Source: Paenibacillus albicereus (lineage in GTDB: Bacteria > Bacillota > Bacilli > Paenibacillales > Paenibacillaceae). Taken from it: a DNA stretch of 64,000 nt. The stretch spans positions 3,930,001-3,994,000 of the forward strand of contig NZ_CP051428.1 in NCBI RefSeq assembly GCF_012676905.1. Reading direction: 5' to 3'. The position numbers and the translations under genes are program-made. Below are positions 8,318 to 16,536 of the stretch, one piece after another. Each line of letters opens with the position of its first letter. Within the stretch, counting starts at the first letter, position 1. Below the pieces are notes generated by a model. The model saw nothing but the letters and a program-made list of their open reading frames with translations, made no database searches and was not told the DNA's origin.

Positions 8318-8351
8318 GCTTCCTCTCCGTTTTCGGCCCGATCGGCATGGA

Positions 8352-8403
8352 TGTCCGAATCTAAGCGGATAATTCCTCCAATTTATCCGGTAGGTTGTCC
8401 GAA
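8352..8403. promoter_or_regulatory. Symmetrical half-site array upstream of the xyloglucanase gene
   Basis: Two TGTCCGAA copies (8352-8359, 8396-8403) flank an inverted pair CGGATAA (8366-8372) and TTATCCG (8383-8389). All four are variants of a TNTCCG half-site. A possible -10, TATACT, follows at 8414-8419. Binding site for an unidentified regulator is an inference. Confidence 0.4.
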
Positions 8404-8431
8404 ACCGCCCCTTTATACTGGGAGGGATCGT

Positions 8432-8445
8432 TGAAATCGCTTCCA
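8432..8445 (+). promoter_or_regulatory. Catabolite-responsive element (cre)-like site 1
   Basis: TGAAATCGCTTCCA fits the CcpA consensus TGNAANCGNWNNCW at every fixed position. It lies just downstream of the putative -10 and upstream of the xyloglucanase gene, where CcpA would block transcription. Confidence 0.65.
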
Positions 8446-8459
8446 GCAAGCAGGTAAAT

Positions 8460-8473
8460 TGAAAGCGCTTAAC
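8460..8473 (+). promoter_or_regulatory. cre-like site 2
   Basis: TGAAAGCGCTTAAC has a perfect left half and central CG of a cre site but a degenerate right end. It lies 40 bases before the xyloglucanase ATG. Confidence 0.4.
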
Positions 8474-8512
8474 CTCTCTTGCCGAAGCCAACGAGAAGAA
8501 GGAGCTGATGAG

Positions 8513-11500
8513 ATGTTCAAGAAATGGAGCGCCGCCGCCCTCGCGGCCTGCCTGCTCGCGCCGCTGGCCATCCCGCCTGCGGCCGCAGCGGCCGCGCCGG
8601 CGGACAGCGCGCAATCGCCCGGGCGCCAGCAGCCGTACGCCTGGAGCCGCGCCGCCGTCGTCGGAGGCGGCTACATTCCCGGCATCATCTACAGCGAGGC
8701 GGAATCCGGGCTCGCCTACGCGCGCACCGACATGGGCGGCGCCTACCGCCGCGACGCCTCGACCGGAGGCAAGTGGAAGCAGCTGCTCGAGGGCGTCGGC
8801 ATGGAGGAATGGAACCTGCTCGGCGTCGAGAGCATCGCGGCCGATCCGTCGGATCCCGACCGGGTCTATGCCGCTCTCGGCACGTACACGAACGACTGGA
8901 CGGACATGAACGGCTTCATGTACCGGTCCGGCGACCGCGGCGACAGCTGGCAGCGGACGGAGCTTCCGTTCAAGCTCGGCGGCAACATGCCGGGGCGCAA
9001 CATGGGCGAGCGGCTCGCCGTCGATCCGAACGACGGGCGGGTGCTGTTTTTCGGAGCGCGCAGCGGCAACGGCCTCTGGAAAAGCTCCGACGCCGGCGCG
9101 ACCTGGGCGCGCGTCGCGTCGTTCTCCGCGGTCGGCCAAGTCGCGGACGACTATATGAAGGATCCGCTCGGCATCGCCTGGGTCGTCTTCGACAAGACCA
9201 CCGGGCAGCCGGGCCGCCCGACGCCGACGCTCTATGCCGGAACGGCTGAGCGGACGAGCCCGATCTACCGCTCGACGGACGCCGGCGAGACATGGCAGCC
9301 GGTTCCGGGCCAGCCGGAGCAGGGCTTCCTGCCGAACCGAGGAGTCCTTGCCCGCGATGGCCGCCTCTACGTCAGCTACGCCAAGGACATCGGGCCTTAC
9401 AACGGCGGAGAAGGCTCGCTCTGGGTGCTCGATACGGCGAGCGGCGCCTGGACCGACATCAGCCCGGAAGGGGCCGGCTCCACCTCCAGCCCGTACGGCG
9501 GGCTTGCGGTCGACGCGCAGAACCCCGACATCGTGATGGCCGCTACGCTGAACAAATGGTGGCCGGACGAGCAGATCTACCGCAGCCTCGACGGCGGACG
9601 CAGCTGGACGCCGTTCTGGACATTCGGCACTTATCCGGAGCGCGACAACAAGTACGAGCTGGATTATGCCCTGTCCCCGTGGCTCGACTGGGGCCGCAAA
9701 ACCGATCCGCTGCCGGAGACGTCGCCGAAGCTCGGCTGGATGATCGGCGACCTCAAGATCGACCCGTTCGATTCCGACTCCTTCCTCTACGGGACCGGAG
9801 CGACGATGTACGGATCGGACAACGCGACCGCGATGGACCGTCCGGTCACGGTCGGCGGCGACGTGTACGGGAAGGTGCGCATCTCCGTCAAAGCCGAGGG
9901 CATCGAGGAGACCGCCGTGCTCGGCCTGGTCAGCCCGCCGTCCGGCGCGCCGCTGCTCAGCGCGATGGGCGACATCGGCGGCTTCCGGCATGCCGACCTG
10001 AGCCGCGCGCCCGAGATGATGACGAATCCGTATATCGGCTCCAGCACCGACATCGACTATGCCGAGCTGGATCCGAACCGTGTCGTGCGCGTCGGCAACG
10101 TCTCCGGCAGCGATGTCGGCATCGGCGTCTCGCATGACAACGGCGTCACCTGGCAGCCCGGCACCAATCCTTGGGGCGGCGGCGCATCCGTGAACGGCGG
10201 CTTCGTCGCCATGGGCGCCGATGGCGGCTCGATCGTCTGGGGAGCGGAAGGCCAACCGATCCATCATTCGGTCGACGACGGCGCGAGCTGGACCGCATCG
10301 GCAGGCATCCCGGCCGGCGCGGTCGTCGCCTCGGACCGGGTCGATCCCGAGCGCTTCTACGGCTTCGCGGAAGGCGTGCTGTATGCGAGCGAGGACGGCG
10401 GAGCGACCTTCGCGCCGAGCGGCGCCGAGGGACTGCCGCGCAAGATCACGAGCAAGCTCAAAGCCGTGCCCGGCCGGGAGGGCGAGGTATGGATCGCCGG
10501 CGGACGGGACAACAAGAACCCGGAGGACGCGTTCGGGCTATACCGCTCGACCGACTCCGGCGCGACGTTCGAGCGCCTGGACGGCATCGAGGAGGCGGTC
10601 ACGATCGGCTTCGGCAAAGCCGCTCCGGGACAGGATGAGCCGGCCTTGTACAGCTACGCCAAGCTGGACGGGCAGTGGGGCATCTACCGCTCCGACGACG
10701 GCGGCGCGGACTGGATCCGCATCAACGATGACGCCCATCAGTTCGGCGCCGCCAACCGCGCGATCACCGGCGATCCGCGCGTGTACGGCCGCGTCTACGT
10801 CGCGACGAACGGCCTCGGCATCGTCGTCGGCGAGCCGTCCGGCGAGATCGAGCCGCAGCCGGGCACGAGTCCCGACCCGCAGCCGAGCGCGGAGCCGAGT
10901 CCGAGCGTGAGCCCGGACCCGCAGCCGAGCGCGGAGCCGAGTCCGAGCGTGAGCCCGGACCCGCAGCCGAGCACGGAGCCGAGTCCGAGCGTTAGTCCCG
11001 ACCCGCAGCCGAGCGCGGAGCCGAGTCCGAGCGTGAGCCCGGACCCGCAGCCTAGCGTTGATCCGTCTCCGACAGCCGCCCCTCCGGCGCCCCCTTCCCC
11101 GACGCCGGCTCCGACGGCGAGCGCCGCGCCGTCCGCGGCGCCAAGCGCTTCTCCGGCCGCATCCCCATCGCCGTCCGCCGCTCCGCCTTCGTTCGCCGAC
11201 GTGACCGACGCGCATTGGGCTGCGGAAGCCGTCGCCGGACTCGCGAGCCTCGGCCTCGTGCAAGGCACAGCGAACGGCCGCTTCGAGCCTGCGCGGCCGA
11301 TTACGAGAGCTGAGTTCACCGCCCTGCTCGTCCGCGCGCTGCGCCTGCCTGCGGCCGAGGCGGGGGCCGCGCCGTTCGCCGACGTGCCGGCCGGCTCCTG
11401 GCATGCGGCCGCAGCGAGCGCCGCGTCGGCCGCCGGCCTCGTGCGCGGCACCGCGAGCGGCCGCTTCGAGCCGGACGCGCCGCTGCGCCGGCAGGACATG

Positions 11501-11749
11501 GCCGTGCTGCTCGAGCGCGCGCGGCAGCGGCTGGCGGCATCGCGGAACGCGCCGCTGGAACCCGCCGCCGCCGCGTTCCGCGATGCCGGCGACATTTCCG
11601 GCTACGCCCGCGCTTCGGTGCAGGCGCTGGCCGCGGCCGGCATCCTCGGCGGAGACGCCGAGGGCAGGCTGCTGCCCACCAAGTCCGCGACGCGCGCCGA
11701 AGCGGCGGCCGCGCTCTGGCGCTTGCTGCAAGCTGCACCGCAAGGCTGA
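8513..11749 (+). CDS. Secreted GH74 xyloglucanase with SLH cell-wall anchor
   Basis: 1078 residues. A signal peptide (MFKKW then a long Ala/Leu core to about residue 28) is followed by a GH74 domain (about 40-780) built of BNR/sialidase-like blades such as YRSTDAGETW. Expected catalytic aspartates are D73 in RTDMGGAYR and D487 in GDIGGFRHAD. A Pro/Ser linker with 14-residue repeats follows. Three SLH domains close the protein (from about residues 896, 956 and 1020), with TRAEF, a degenerate RRQDM and TRAEA motifs. It should hydrolyse xyloglucan at the cell surface. The start at 8513 has AAGGAG eight bases upstream and gives the signal peptide; the longer frame from 8459 is rejected. cre-like sites upstream suggest carbon catabolite control. 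Confidence 0.92.
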   Translation: MFKKWSAAALAACLLAPLAIPPAAAAAAPADSAQSPGRQQPYAWSRAAVVGGGYIPGIIYSEAESGLAYARTDMGGAYRRDASTGGKWKQLLEGVGMEEWNLLGVESIAADPSDPDRVYAALGTYTNDWTDMNGFMYRSGDRGDSWQRTELPFKLGGNMPGRNMGERLAVDPNDGRVLFFGARSGNGLWKSSDAGATWARVASFSAVGQVADDYMKDPLGIAWVVFDKTTGQPGRPTPTLYAGTAERTSPIYRSTDAGETWQPVPGQPEQGFLPNRGVLARDGRLYVSYAKDIGPYNGGEGSLWVLDTASGAWTDISPEGAGSTSSPYGGLAVDAQNPDIVMAATLNKWWPDEQIYRSLDGGRSWTPFWTFGTYPERDNKYELDYALSPWLDWGRKTDPLPETSPKLGWMIGDLKIDPFDSDSFLYGTGATMYGSDNATAMDRPVTVGGDVYGKVRISVKAEGIEETAVLGLVSPPSGAPLLSAMGDIGGFRHADLSRAPEMMTNPYIGSSTDIDYAELDPNRVVRVGNVSGSDVGIGVSHDNGVTWQPGTNPWGGGASVNGGFVAMGADGGSIVWGAEGQPIHHSVDDGASWTASAGIPAGAVVASDRVDPERFYGFAEGVLYASEDGGATFAPSGAEGLPRKITSKLKAVPGREGEVWIAGGRDNKNPEDAFGLYRSTDSGATFERLDGIEEAVTIGFGKAAPGQDEPALYSYAKLDGQWGIYRSDDGGADWIRINDDAHQFGAANRAITGDPRVYGRVYVATNGLGIVVGEPSGEIEPQPGTSPDPQPSAEPSPSVSPDPQPSAEPSPSVSPDPQPSTEPSPSVSPDPQPSAEPSPSVSPDPQPSVDPSPTAAPPAPPSPTPAPTASAAPSAAPSASPAASPSPSAAPPSFADVTDAHWAAEAVAGLASLGLVQGTANGRFEPARPITRAEFTALLVRALRLPAAEAGAAPFADVPAGSWHAAAASAASAAGLVRGTASGRFEPDAPLRRQDMAVLLERARQRLAASRNAPLEPAAAAFRDAGDISGYARASVQALAAAGILGGDAEGRLLPTKSATRAEAAAALWRLLQAAPQG
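10870..11060 (+). repeat. 42-bp in-frame repeat encoding the Pro/Ser linker
   Basis: About four and a half copies of a 42-bp unit encode the 14-residue motif SPDPQPSAEPSPSV, with single-residue changes (Ala to Thr or Val). It separates the GH74 domain from the SLH domains and is prone to copy-number change. Confidence 0.85.
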
Positions 11750-11822
11750 GCCGCAGCCGGAACTTGCCGCCCCGCTCCGGCAGCGGCCCGCAGCACGCCG
11801 CTCCCTTGTCCATTCAACGATG

Positions 11823-11861
11823 GCCGCAGCCCAGGCAAAGGATGCCCGGGCTGCGGCTTTT
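11823..11861 (+). terminator. Terminator of the xyloglucanase gene
   Basis: GCCGCAGCCC / GGGCTGCGGC stem followed by TTTT. Confidence 0.8.
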
Positions 11862-12684
11862 CACGCTGCAGCCTGTCCAAGGCCGGTGCGGCATATCTGT
11901 TGCGAATCGTCTTGTCCGAGGCATCATGGACGTTCCGAGAATCAACGCTAACAACGCCTGAGACGCTTAGCCGGCCCTTTTTTGCCTTTCCGGCAGGCTA
12001 ACGACTCCTCACGCGCTTAACGACTAGTTTCGCCTTCTATCCGGGCTGATTCCGGCCTTTTTCAGCCGCTAAGCTCATCACGCGTCGTTAACCAATCGAA
12101 ACCTCTGCTTTTATCGTTCTAACAAGCCGATTCGTCGTAAGGCAGCCACATGAATCGGCGAATGAAAGGTTCCGGACATCCGACGGGCTATCTTGCTCGG
12201 GTAGGACATGGCCGGGTCAGGCCGCGCCTCGCATGCTGCCGGCTCATCCTCGCAGTCCGCCCCTCCGGTTCACTTCGCCGCTTCATAGGGCCGATCCCAT
12301 GTCGTAAAGCCTCCTAGCTCGGCGCACCTTTTCCCAGCCGTCGAATAAGATGGGCCATGGGCCGACGGGTCTTGCGGAAAGGCCGGACAACACGCCTGCG
12401 ATGGCCCTGCAGACAGGCGGGCCCGTGTGTCTGGCGAGCGGCTTGAGCCAGGGAGCCGGCACCTGGCCCGCTTGGAAGGGCATTTCCAACGCTCGTCCCG
12501 CTAGCGCCTCTCCGGCCTCCGCTGCCGAACCCCGACGCTGAGCCCGCTTGCGCCTCTCCACACTCCGCGGCGGAGCCTCGACGCTCGTCCCGCAAGCGCC
12601 TCGCCGGCCTCAGCGCCAGCCTCAGCCGCTGGCTTCCGCAAGCCGAGGCTGCAGGGCCTCGCAAGCGCCGCGCAGCCGGTTTTT
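11862..12684. other. Non-coding stretch between the xyloglucanase and CorA units
   Basis: No open frame here has both a ribosome site and recognisable protein. The left part (about 11950-12130) contains scattered short motifs of the type CTTAGC, CTAACGA and TTAACGA with no clear order. The right part holds a 46-nt tandem repeat (12489-12626). Confidence 0.6.
12489..12626. repeat. 46-nt tandem repeat, three degenerate copies
   Basis: Copies begin at 12489, 12535 and 12581, each opening ACGCT followed by a CCCGC-AGCGCCTC-type core. Copies 1 and 3 match at about 29 of their first 31 bases; copy 2 is more diverged. The period is not a multiple of three and no gene spans it. Confidence 0.75.
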
Positions 12685-12689
12685 CCTTC

Positions 12690-12718
12690 TTGAGTGTGGT
12701 CGGCCGGAAGAGTATACT
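12690..12718 (+). promoter_or_regulatory. Sigma-A promoter of the corA leader
   Basis: TTGAGT (12690-12695), 17-bp spacer, TATACT (12713-12718). It predicts a transcript start near 12725, about 260 nt before corA. Confidence 0.7.
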
Positions 12719-12759
12719 AGACAAGACTTTCAACCGAAAAGGCAAAGGAGTGAAACGCC

Positions 12760-12855
12760 ATGGAAGGCGATAGGCCGAAGCCCGTCCCGACAGCAAGACC
12801 CGCAAGCAAGCATCGCGATAGACGACAAGCCGGCCCCGCCTCTCCTGGCGGATGA
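12760..12855 (+). CDS. Putative proline-rich leader peptide of the corA-type gene
   Basis: A 31-codon open frame in the corA leader. The ATG at 12760 is nine bases after AAAGGAG, a stronger ribosome site than corA's own. The peptide begins MEGDRPKPVPTARP, with prolines at 6, 8, 10 and 14 and again at 26 and 29, and is rich in Arg/Lys. Its stop is 128 bases before corA. The layout resembles the proline-codon-containing leaders of enterobacterial mgtA (MgtL), where ribosome stalling couples Mg2+ or proline shortage to transporter expression. No similar leader is known to me in Firmicutes. Expression and function are inferred from position and ribosome site only. Confidence 0.5.
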   Translation: MEGDRPKPVPTARPASKHRDRRQAGPASPGG

Positions 12856-12869
12856 CCTCCCTCGCCTGC

Positions 12870-12917
12870 CCGAAGCGCCATCCCTCCGCATCCAGCGGCT
12901 GAGGAAGGCCGCTTCGG
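12870..12917 (+). promoter_or_regulatory. Hairpin in the corA leader downstream of the leader peptide
   Basis: CCGAAGCG (12870-12877) pairs with CGCTTCGG (12910-12917). It has no T tract, so it is not an intrinsic terminator. It could influence Rho access or corA translation. Confidence 0.4.
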
Positions 12918-12983
12918 CGTGCCGCGCCGCGGTCTCCCCCGGCTTCTCCTGTCGTCCTCGCGCACGAGAGGAGACCGAGACCC

Positions 12984-13919
12984 ATGAAGATTCGCATGGT
13001 CAACAACGGCGTATTCACGCCTGTGGACGAGCTGGAGCACACGCTCACCCCTCCGCTGGAGGGCTTTTACTGGATCGATGCCGATGTCGAGGATCTCGCC
13101 TATCTGCAGCCTCTGTTCGGCCTGCATGACCTGGCGGTCGAAGACTGCCTGACCGAGGAGGAGCAGCGCCCCAAGATCGAGCTTTACGAAGGGCATTATT
13201 TCATCGTCATCAACAGCATCCGCTTCGACGACGAGGAGATTTTCCTCCGCGCGCTGAACATCTTCCTCGGACGCCACTACATCATTACCGTCACCAAGCA
13301 GAAGATCAACGAGCTGCGATCGCTCAAGCCGATCCTGTGGGAGCAGGAGGTCAGCCGGCCGGACCGGTTCCTGTACCACCTGGTCGACATCGTCGTGGAC
13401 AACTACTTCCTCGTCGGCGACCGCATCGAGGCGCGCATCGAGCGGCTCGAGGAAGACATCCTGATGCACACCAAGAAGTCCCATCTGAACGAGATCATCG
13501 GCCTGCGCAGCGAAATCCTGTGGCTCAAGAAGGTGCTCGGGCCGCAGCGCGACGTCATCGCCACGCTCAACAAGAAGGACCTGCGCCTGATCGACGACCA
13601 GCTGCAGAAGTACTTCAGCGATATTTACGAGAACGCCGTCAAGATCACCGAGACGTTCGACACCTACCGCGATCTGATGGGCAACTTGCGCGAGGCGTAC
13701 CAATCCAGCCTCTCCAACCGGGCGAACGAGATCATGCGCGTCTTTACGGCGCTGACGACGATCTTCATGCCGCTGACGTTCATCACCGGCATCTACGGGA
13801 TGAACTTCGCGCACTTGCCCGGCGAGACGTTCTACTACGGCTTCTACATCCTGCTCGGCTTCATGCTGCTCCTCGGCGGGGGCATGTTTCTCCTCTTCCG
13901 CAAAAAGGATTGGCTGTAA
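12984..13919 (+). CDS. CorA-family magnesium/divalent cation transporter
   Basis: 311 residues, CorA/CmaX-type transporter. The long N-terminal cytoplasmic domain contains helical segments such as RLEEDILMHTKKSHLNEI. Two transmembrane helices lie at the C-terminus, the first ending in the family signature YGMNF (GMN at 272-274). The C-terminal tail is basic (FRKKDWL). It should form a pentameric Mg2+ channel, although CorA relatives can carry Co2+, Ni2+ or Zn2+. The ATG at 12984 follows a GAGAGGAGA site. It is the only gene of its unit, with promoter 12690-12718, a 260-nt leader holding a predicted leader peptide, and a shared terminator at 13959-14011. Confidence 0.88.
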   Translation: MKIRMVNNGVFTPVDELEHTLTPPLEGFYWIDADVEDLAYLQPLFGLHDLAVEDCLTEEEQRPKIELYEGHYFIVINSIRFDDEEIFLRALNIFLGRHYIITVTKQKINELRSLKPILWEQEVSRPDRFLYHLVDIVVDNYFLVGDRIEARIERLEEDILMHTKKSHLNEIIGLRSEILWLKKVLGPQRDVIATLNKKDLRLIDDQLQKYFSDIYENAVKITETFDTYRDLMGNLREAYQSSLSNRANEIMRVFTALTTIFMPLTFITGIYGMNFAHLPGETFYYGFYILLGFMLLLGGGMFLLFRKKDWL

Positions 13920-13958
13920 CCGCCGCGTCGGCCCGAACGGAGTTCGAGCTTGAATAAA

Positions 13959-14011
13959 TCGAAAGCCCCCTTGCCTGTCGGCCGCGGCCGACGAGCAAAG
14001 GGGCTTTTCTC
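13959..14011. terminator. Bidirectional terminator between corA and the UMF1-type MFS gene
   Basis: AAAGCCCC(C)TTGC / GCAAAGGGGCTTTT stem around a GC-rich centre, with A and T tracts on both sides. The two genes converge here. Confidence 0.75.
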
Positions 14012-14063
14012 TATTCTCCGCCAGGCCGAAGGCTCGGCCGCCGCGCGGCGGCCGAGGGCTCCG

Positions 14064-15395
14064 TCAGGAAGTCAATCCCGCTGGCGGCAAGCCGCTCCCC
14101 GGGCCGTCCGCATCGCCGCTGCGGGCGGCCGCCTGCTCCGCTCCCCGGTGGAAGTCGACGCGCTGGAGCAGCAGCCAGCCGAGCACGAAAAAGGCGGCGA
14201 CCGACAGGATCGCGGCGCGGCTCGAGCCGGTCAGCGTCGCGCTGAGCGAAAAGACGAGCGGGCCGAGCACCGAGGTGAACTTGCTGCTGAGCGCCAGGAA
14301 GCCGAACCACTCGCCGGAGCGGTCCGGCGGCACGAGCCGCGCGTACAGCGAGCGGGCCGCCGCCTGGCTGCCGCCCTGTACGAGCCCGACGAGCGTCGCC
14401 AGGACGAAGAAATGCAGCGACGTCGTCATGAAGTAGCCGAGGATGACGATGCCGAGATAGATCAGCAGCGAGGCGCTCAGCATGCGCTTGGCCCCGAAGC
14501 GGCCGACCAGCCGGCCGAAGCCGAGCGTCGCGGGCAGGCCGACGAACTGCGTCACGAGCAGCGCGAGGATGAGATCGTCCGAATCGATGCCGATGCCCGC
14601 GCCGTAGATCGTCGCCATGACGATGACCGTGCTGATGCCGTCGTTGAACAACCAGAACGCCGCCATGTACTTGAGCAGCTCCGGATAGCGCCGCAGGCTG
14701 CGCAGCGACTGGGCGATGCGGCCGAACGACGCTCCCGCCGCCTGCAGCACGGTCGGGCCGCTCCTCATCGGCTCCGCAGACGCCGGCCGCTCCTTCCAGC
14801 GCGTGAACAGCGGCAGCGAGAACAGCAGCCACCAGACGCCGACCGTGGCGAACACGACCTGCGTCGCGGCCGTCTTGCTCGGAAAGCCGAGCGCCTCCCA
14901 CTGCAGGATCATGACGAGGTTGATCGCCAGCAGCGCCCCGCCTCCCGCGTAGCCGTAGGCGTAGCCCTTGGCGCTCACCGCATGGCGCTGCTCCTCCGGC
15001 ACGCCGTCGCGCAGCAGCGCGTCGTAGAACGTGTTGCCGGTGGAGAAGCCGACGATGCCGAGCACGAGCAGGCAGGAGGCGAGCAGCCAGTCGCCTTCCC
15101 CGGCCAGCGCCATCAGCGAGCTCGATGCCGCTCCGAGCACCGTGAAGGCGATCAGGAAGCGCAGCTTCGAGCGCGAGAGGTCGGCTGCGGCGCCGGCCAG
15201 CGGCGCCAGCACGGCGACGAGCAGCATCGCGATGCTCTGCGTGTTCGCCCAATACGACTGGGCCGCGCCGTCGGCAAGTCCGCTTGCGGCCACTCCTTCG
15301 TAGTAAACCGGCATGACGGCTGCCAGCATCGTCGTCGCGAACGCGGAGTTCGCCCAGTCGTACCAGATCCAGCCTCGGACCGCTTTTCGATCCAT
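14064..15395 (-). CDS. MFS transporter, UMF1 (Atg22-like) family
   Basis: 443 residues, about 12 transmembrane segments. The opening RGWIWYDWANSAFATTMLAAVMPVYY is characteristic of the UMF1/Atg22-like branch, whose fungal members export amino acids from the vacuole; bacterial substrates are unknown. An internal GGGALLAINLVMI segment and FGRLVGRFGAKR loop fit MFS topology. The C-terminal tail of about 30 residues is hydrophilic. It is convergent with corA and divergent from the LysR gene at 15623. No partner gene suggests a substrate. Confidence 0.82.
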   Translation of the reverse strand: MDRKAVRGWIWYDWANSAFATTMLAAVMPVYYEGVAASGLADGAAQSYWANTQSIAMLLVAVLAPLAGAAADLSRSKLRFLIAFTVLGAASSSLMALAGEGDWLLASCLLVLGIVGFSTGNTFYDALLRDGVPEEQRHAVSAKGYAYGYAGGGALLAINLVMILQWEALGFPSKTAATQVVFATVGVWWLLFSLPLFTRWKERPASAEPMRSGPTVLQAAGASFGRIAQSLRSLRRYPELLKYMAAFWLFNDGISTVIVMATIYGAGIGIDSDDLILALLVTQFVGLPATLGFGRLVGRFGAKRMLSASLLIYLGIVILGYFMTTSLHFFVLATLVGLVQGGSQAAARSLYARLVPPDRSGEWFGFLALSSKFTSVLGPLVFSLSATLTGSSRAAILSVAAFFVLGWLLLQRVDFHRGAEQAAARSGDADGPGSGLPPAGLTS

Positions 15396-15622
15396 CCCAA
15401 GTTCCCCCGTTTCTTGCGGGCGCAGACCGCCCCTCGGATAGAGCTTCGCCGCTCTCTGTCCGATTCCTGCACCCGCTCCGGCCGCTCCTTCCTTGCTTTT
15501 TCGTAAAGGCTGCCCGCTTTGCTCTGCGCCTCCGGCTTGGATATACTAGGAAGAAGAGTGATAAAAAAGTCTTATCGAACGGAACCGAAGCCTCGGTTCG
15601 AGGCGAGAAAGGAGAGCTGCCC

Positions 15623-16525
15623 CTGAATATCAGCCAGCTGGAGACGCTGCTTACCATTTCCAAAACGATGAGCTTCCGCAAGGCCGGCGAGCTGCTCAAC
15701 CTGACCCAGCCCGCCGTCTCCGCCCAGATCAAAAGCCTGGAGGAGGAGTTCAAGACGGTGCTCGTCGACCGCAACCAGCCGGTCACGCTCACCGATCGCG
15801 GCCAGGTGTTCCTCGACCACGCCACGCGCATCCTCGACATCGTCGAGGAGCTCAAGCAGAAGCTGTCCGACTTGAACCATACGCCGCAAGGCCATATCGT
15901 GCTCGGCACGACGAGCTCCATCGCCATCCAGATCCTGCCGCGCGTGCTGTCGTATTTCCAGAACCAGTTCCCGCTCATCAAGACGACGATCCATACGATG
16001 CCGTCGGCGCAGGTGCTCTCCAGCGTGGAGAACGGCAGCGTCGATCTCGGCCTGACCTATCTGATGGAGCATAATCCCCATGTGCGGACGGCAACGCTGT
16101 ACTATGACACGTTCGAGCTCGTCGTCTCTCCGCGCCACCCGCTCGCCTCGCTCAAGCACGCGTCGCTGGACAAGCTGCGCGATGTGCCGCTCATCATGCT
16201 TTCGCCGGACACGCTCGGCCGCCGCTTCGTCGACCGCGTCTTCGCCGAGCACGGCATCGCGCCCAACATCGTCATGGAGCTGTCGAGCAGCGAGGAGGTC
16301 AAGCGGATGGCGGAGATCAATCTCGGCGCCGCCGTCGTCTCCAAGCAGTCCATCGCGAGCGAGCTGCGTCTGGGCACGCTGCGCATGATCAAGGTGAGCG
16401 AGCTCGAGGTGAGTCATCCGGTCGGCGTCGTCTACAAGTCGGGGCGCTATCTCAATTCGGCGATGCAGCAATTCCTCAGCGACCTCAAGGGCATGCCCGA
16501 GGCGCAGTTCATCAGCAGCGAATAG
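15623..16525 (+). CDS. LysR-family transcriptional regulator with apparent CTG start
   Basis: 300 residues when read from CTG at 15623. The N-terminal winged helix (NISQLETLLTISKTMSFRKA, then LLNLTQPAVSAQIKSLEEEF) is a complete LysR DNA-binding domain, and residues about 90-295 form the effector-binding domain. The CTG is eight bases after AAAGGAG, and no ATG, GTG or TTG exists in frame upstream. The first ATG (15668) would remove helix 1 of the DNA-binding domain and leaves 285 residues. CTG initiation is therefore the best reading, though a sequencing error is possible. It lies 11 bases before a PHP phosphatase gene. Regulated targets are unknown. Confidence 0.85.
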   Translation: MNISQLETLLTISKTMSFRKAGELLNLTQPAVSAQIKSLEEEFKTVLVDRNQPVTLTDRGQVFLDHATRILDIVEELKQKLSDLNHTPQGHIVLGTTSSIAIQILPRVLSYFQNQFPLIKTTIHTMPSAQVLSSVENGSVDLGLTYLMEHNPHVRTATLYYDTFELVVSPRHPLASLKHASLDKLRDVPLIMLSPDTLGRRFVDRVFAEHGIAPNIVMELSSSEEVKRMAEINLGAAVVSKQSIASELRLGTLRMIKVSELEVSHPVGVVYKSGRYLNSAMQQFLSDLKGMPEAQFISSE

Positions 16526-16536
16526 GAGGCCTTTCC

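Noticed and set aside
8267-10267. 666-residue minus-strand open frame
   Set aside because: Complement of the GH74 gene; Arg/Ala-rich shadow translation without motifs.
12725-12983. M-box (Mg2+) riboswitch before the corA-type gene
   Set aside because: The conserved M-box blocks could not be found in the leader; the leader-peptide reading fits better.
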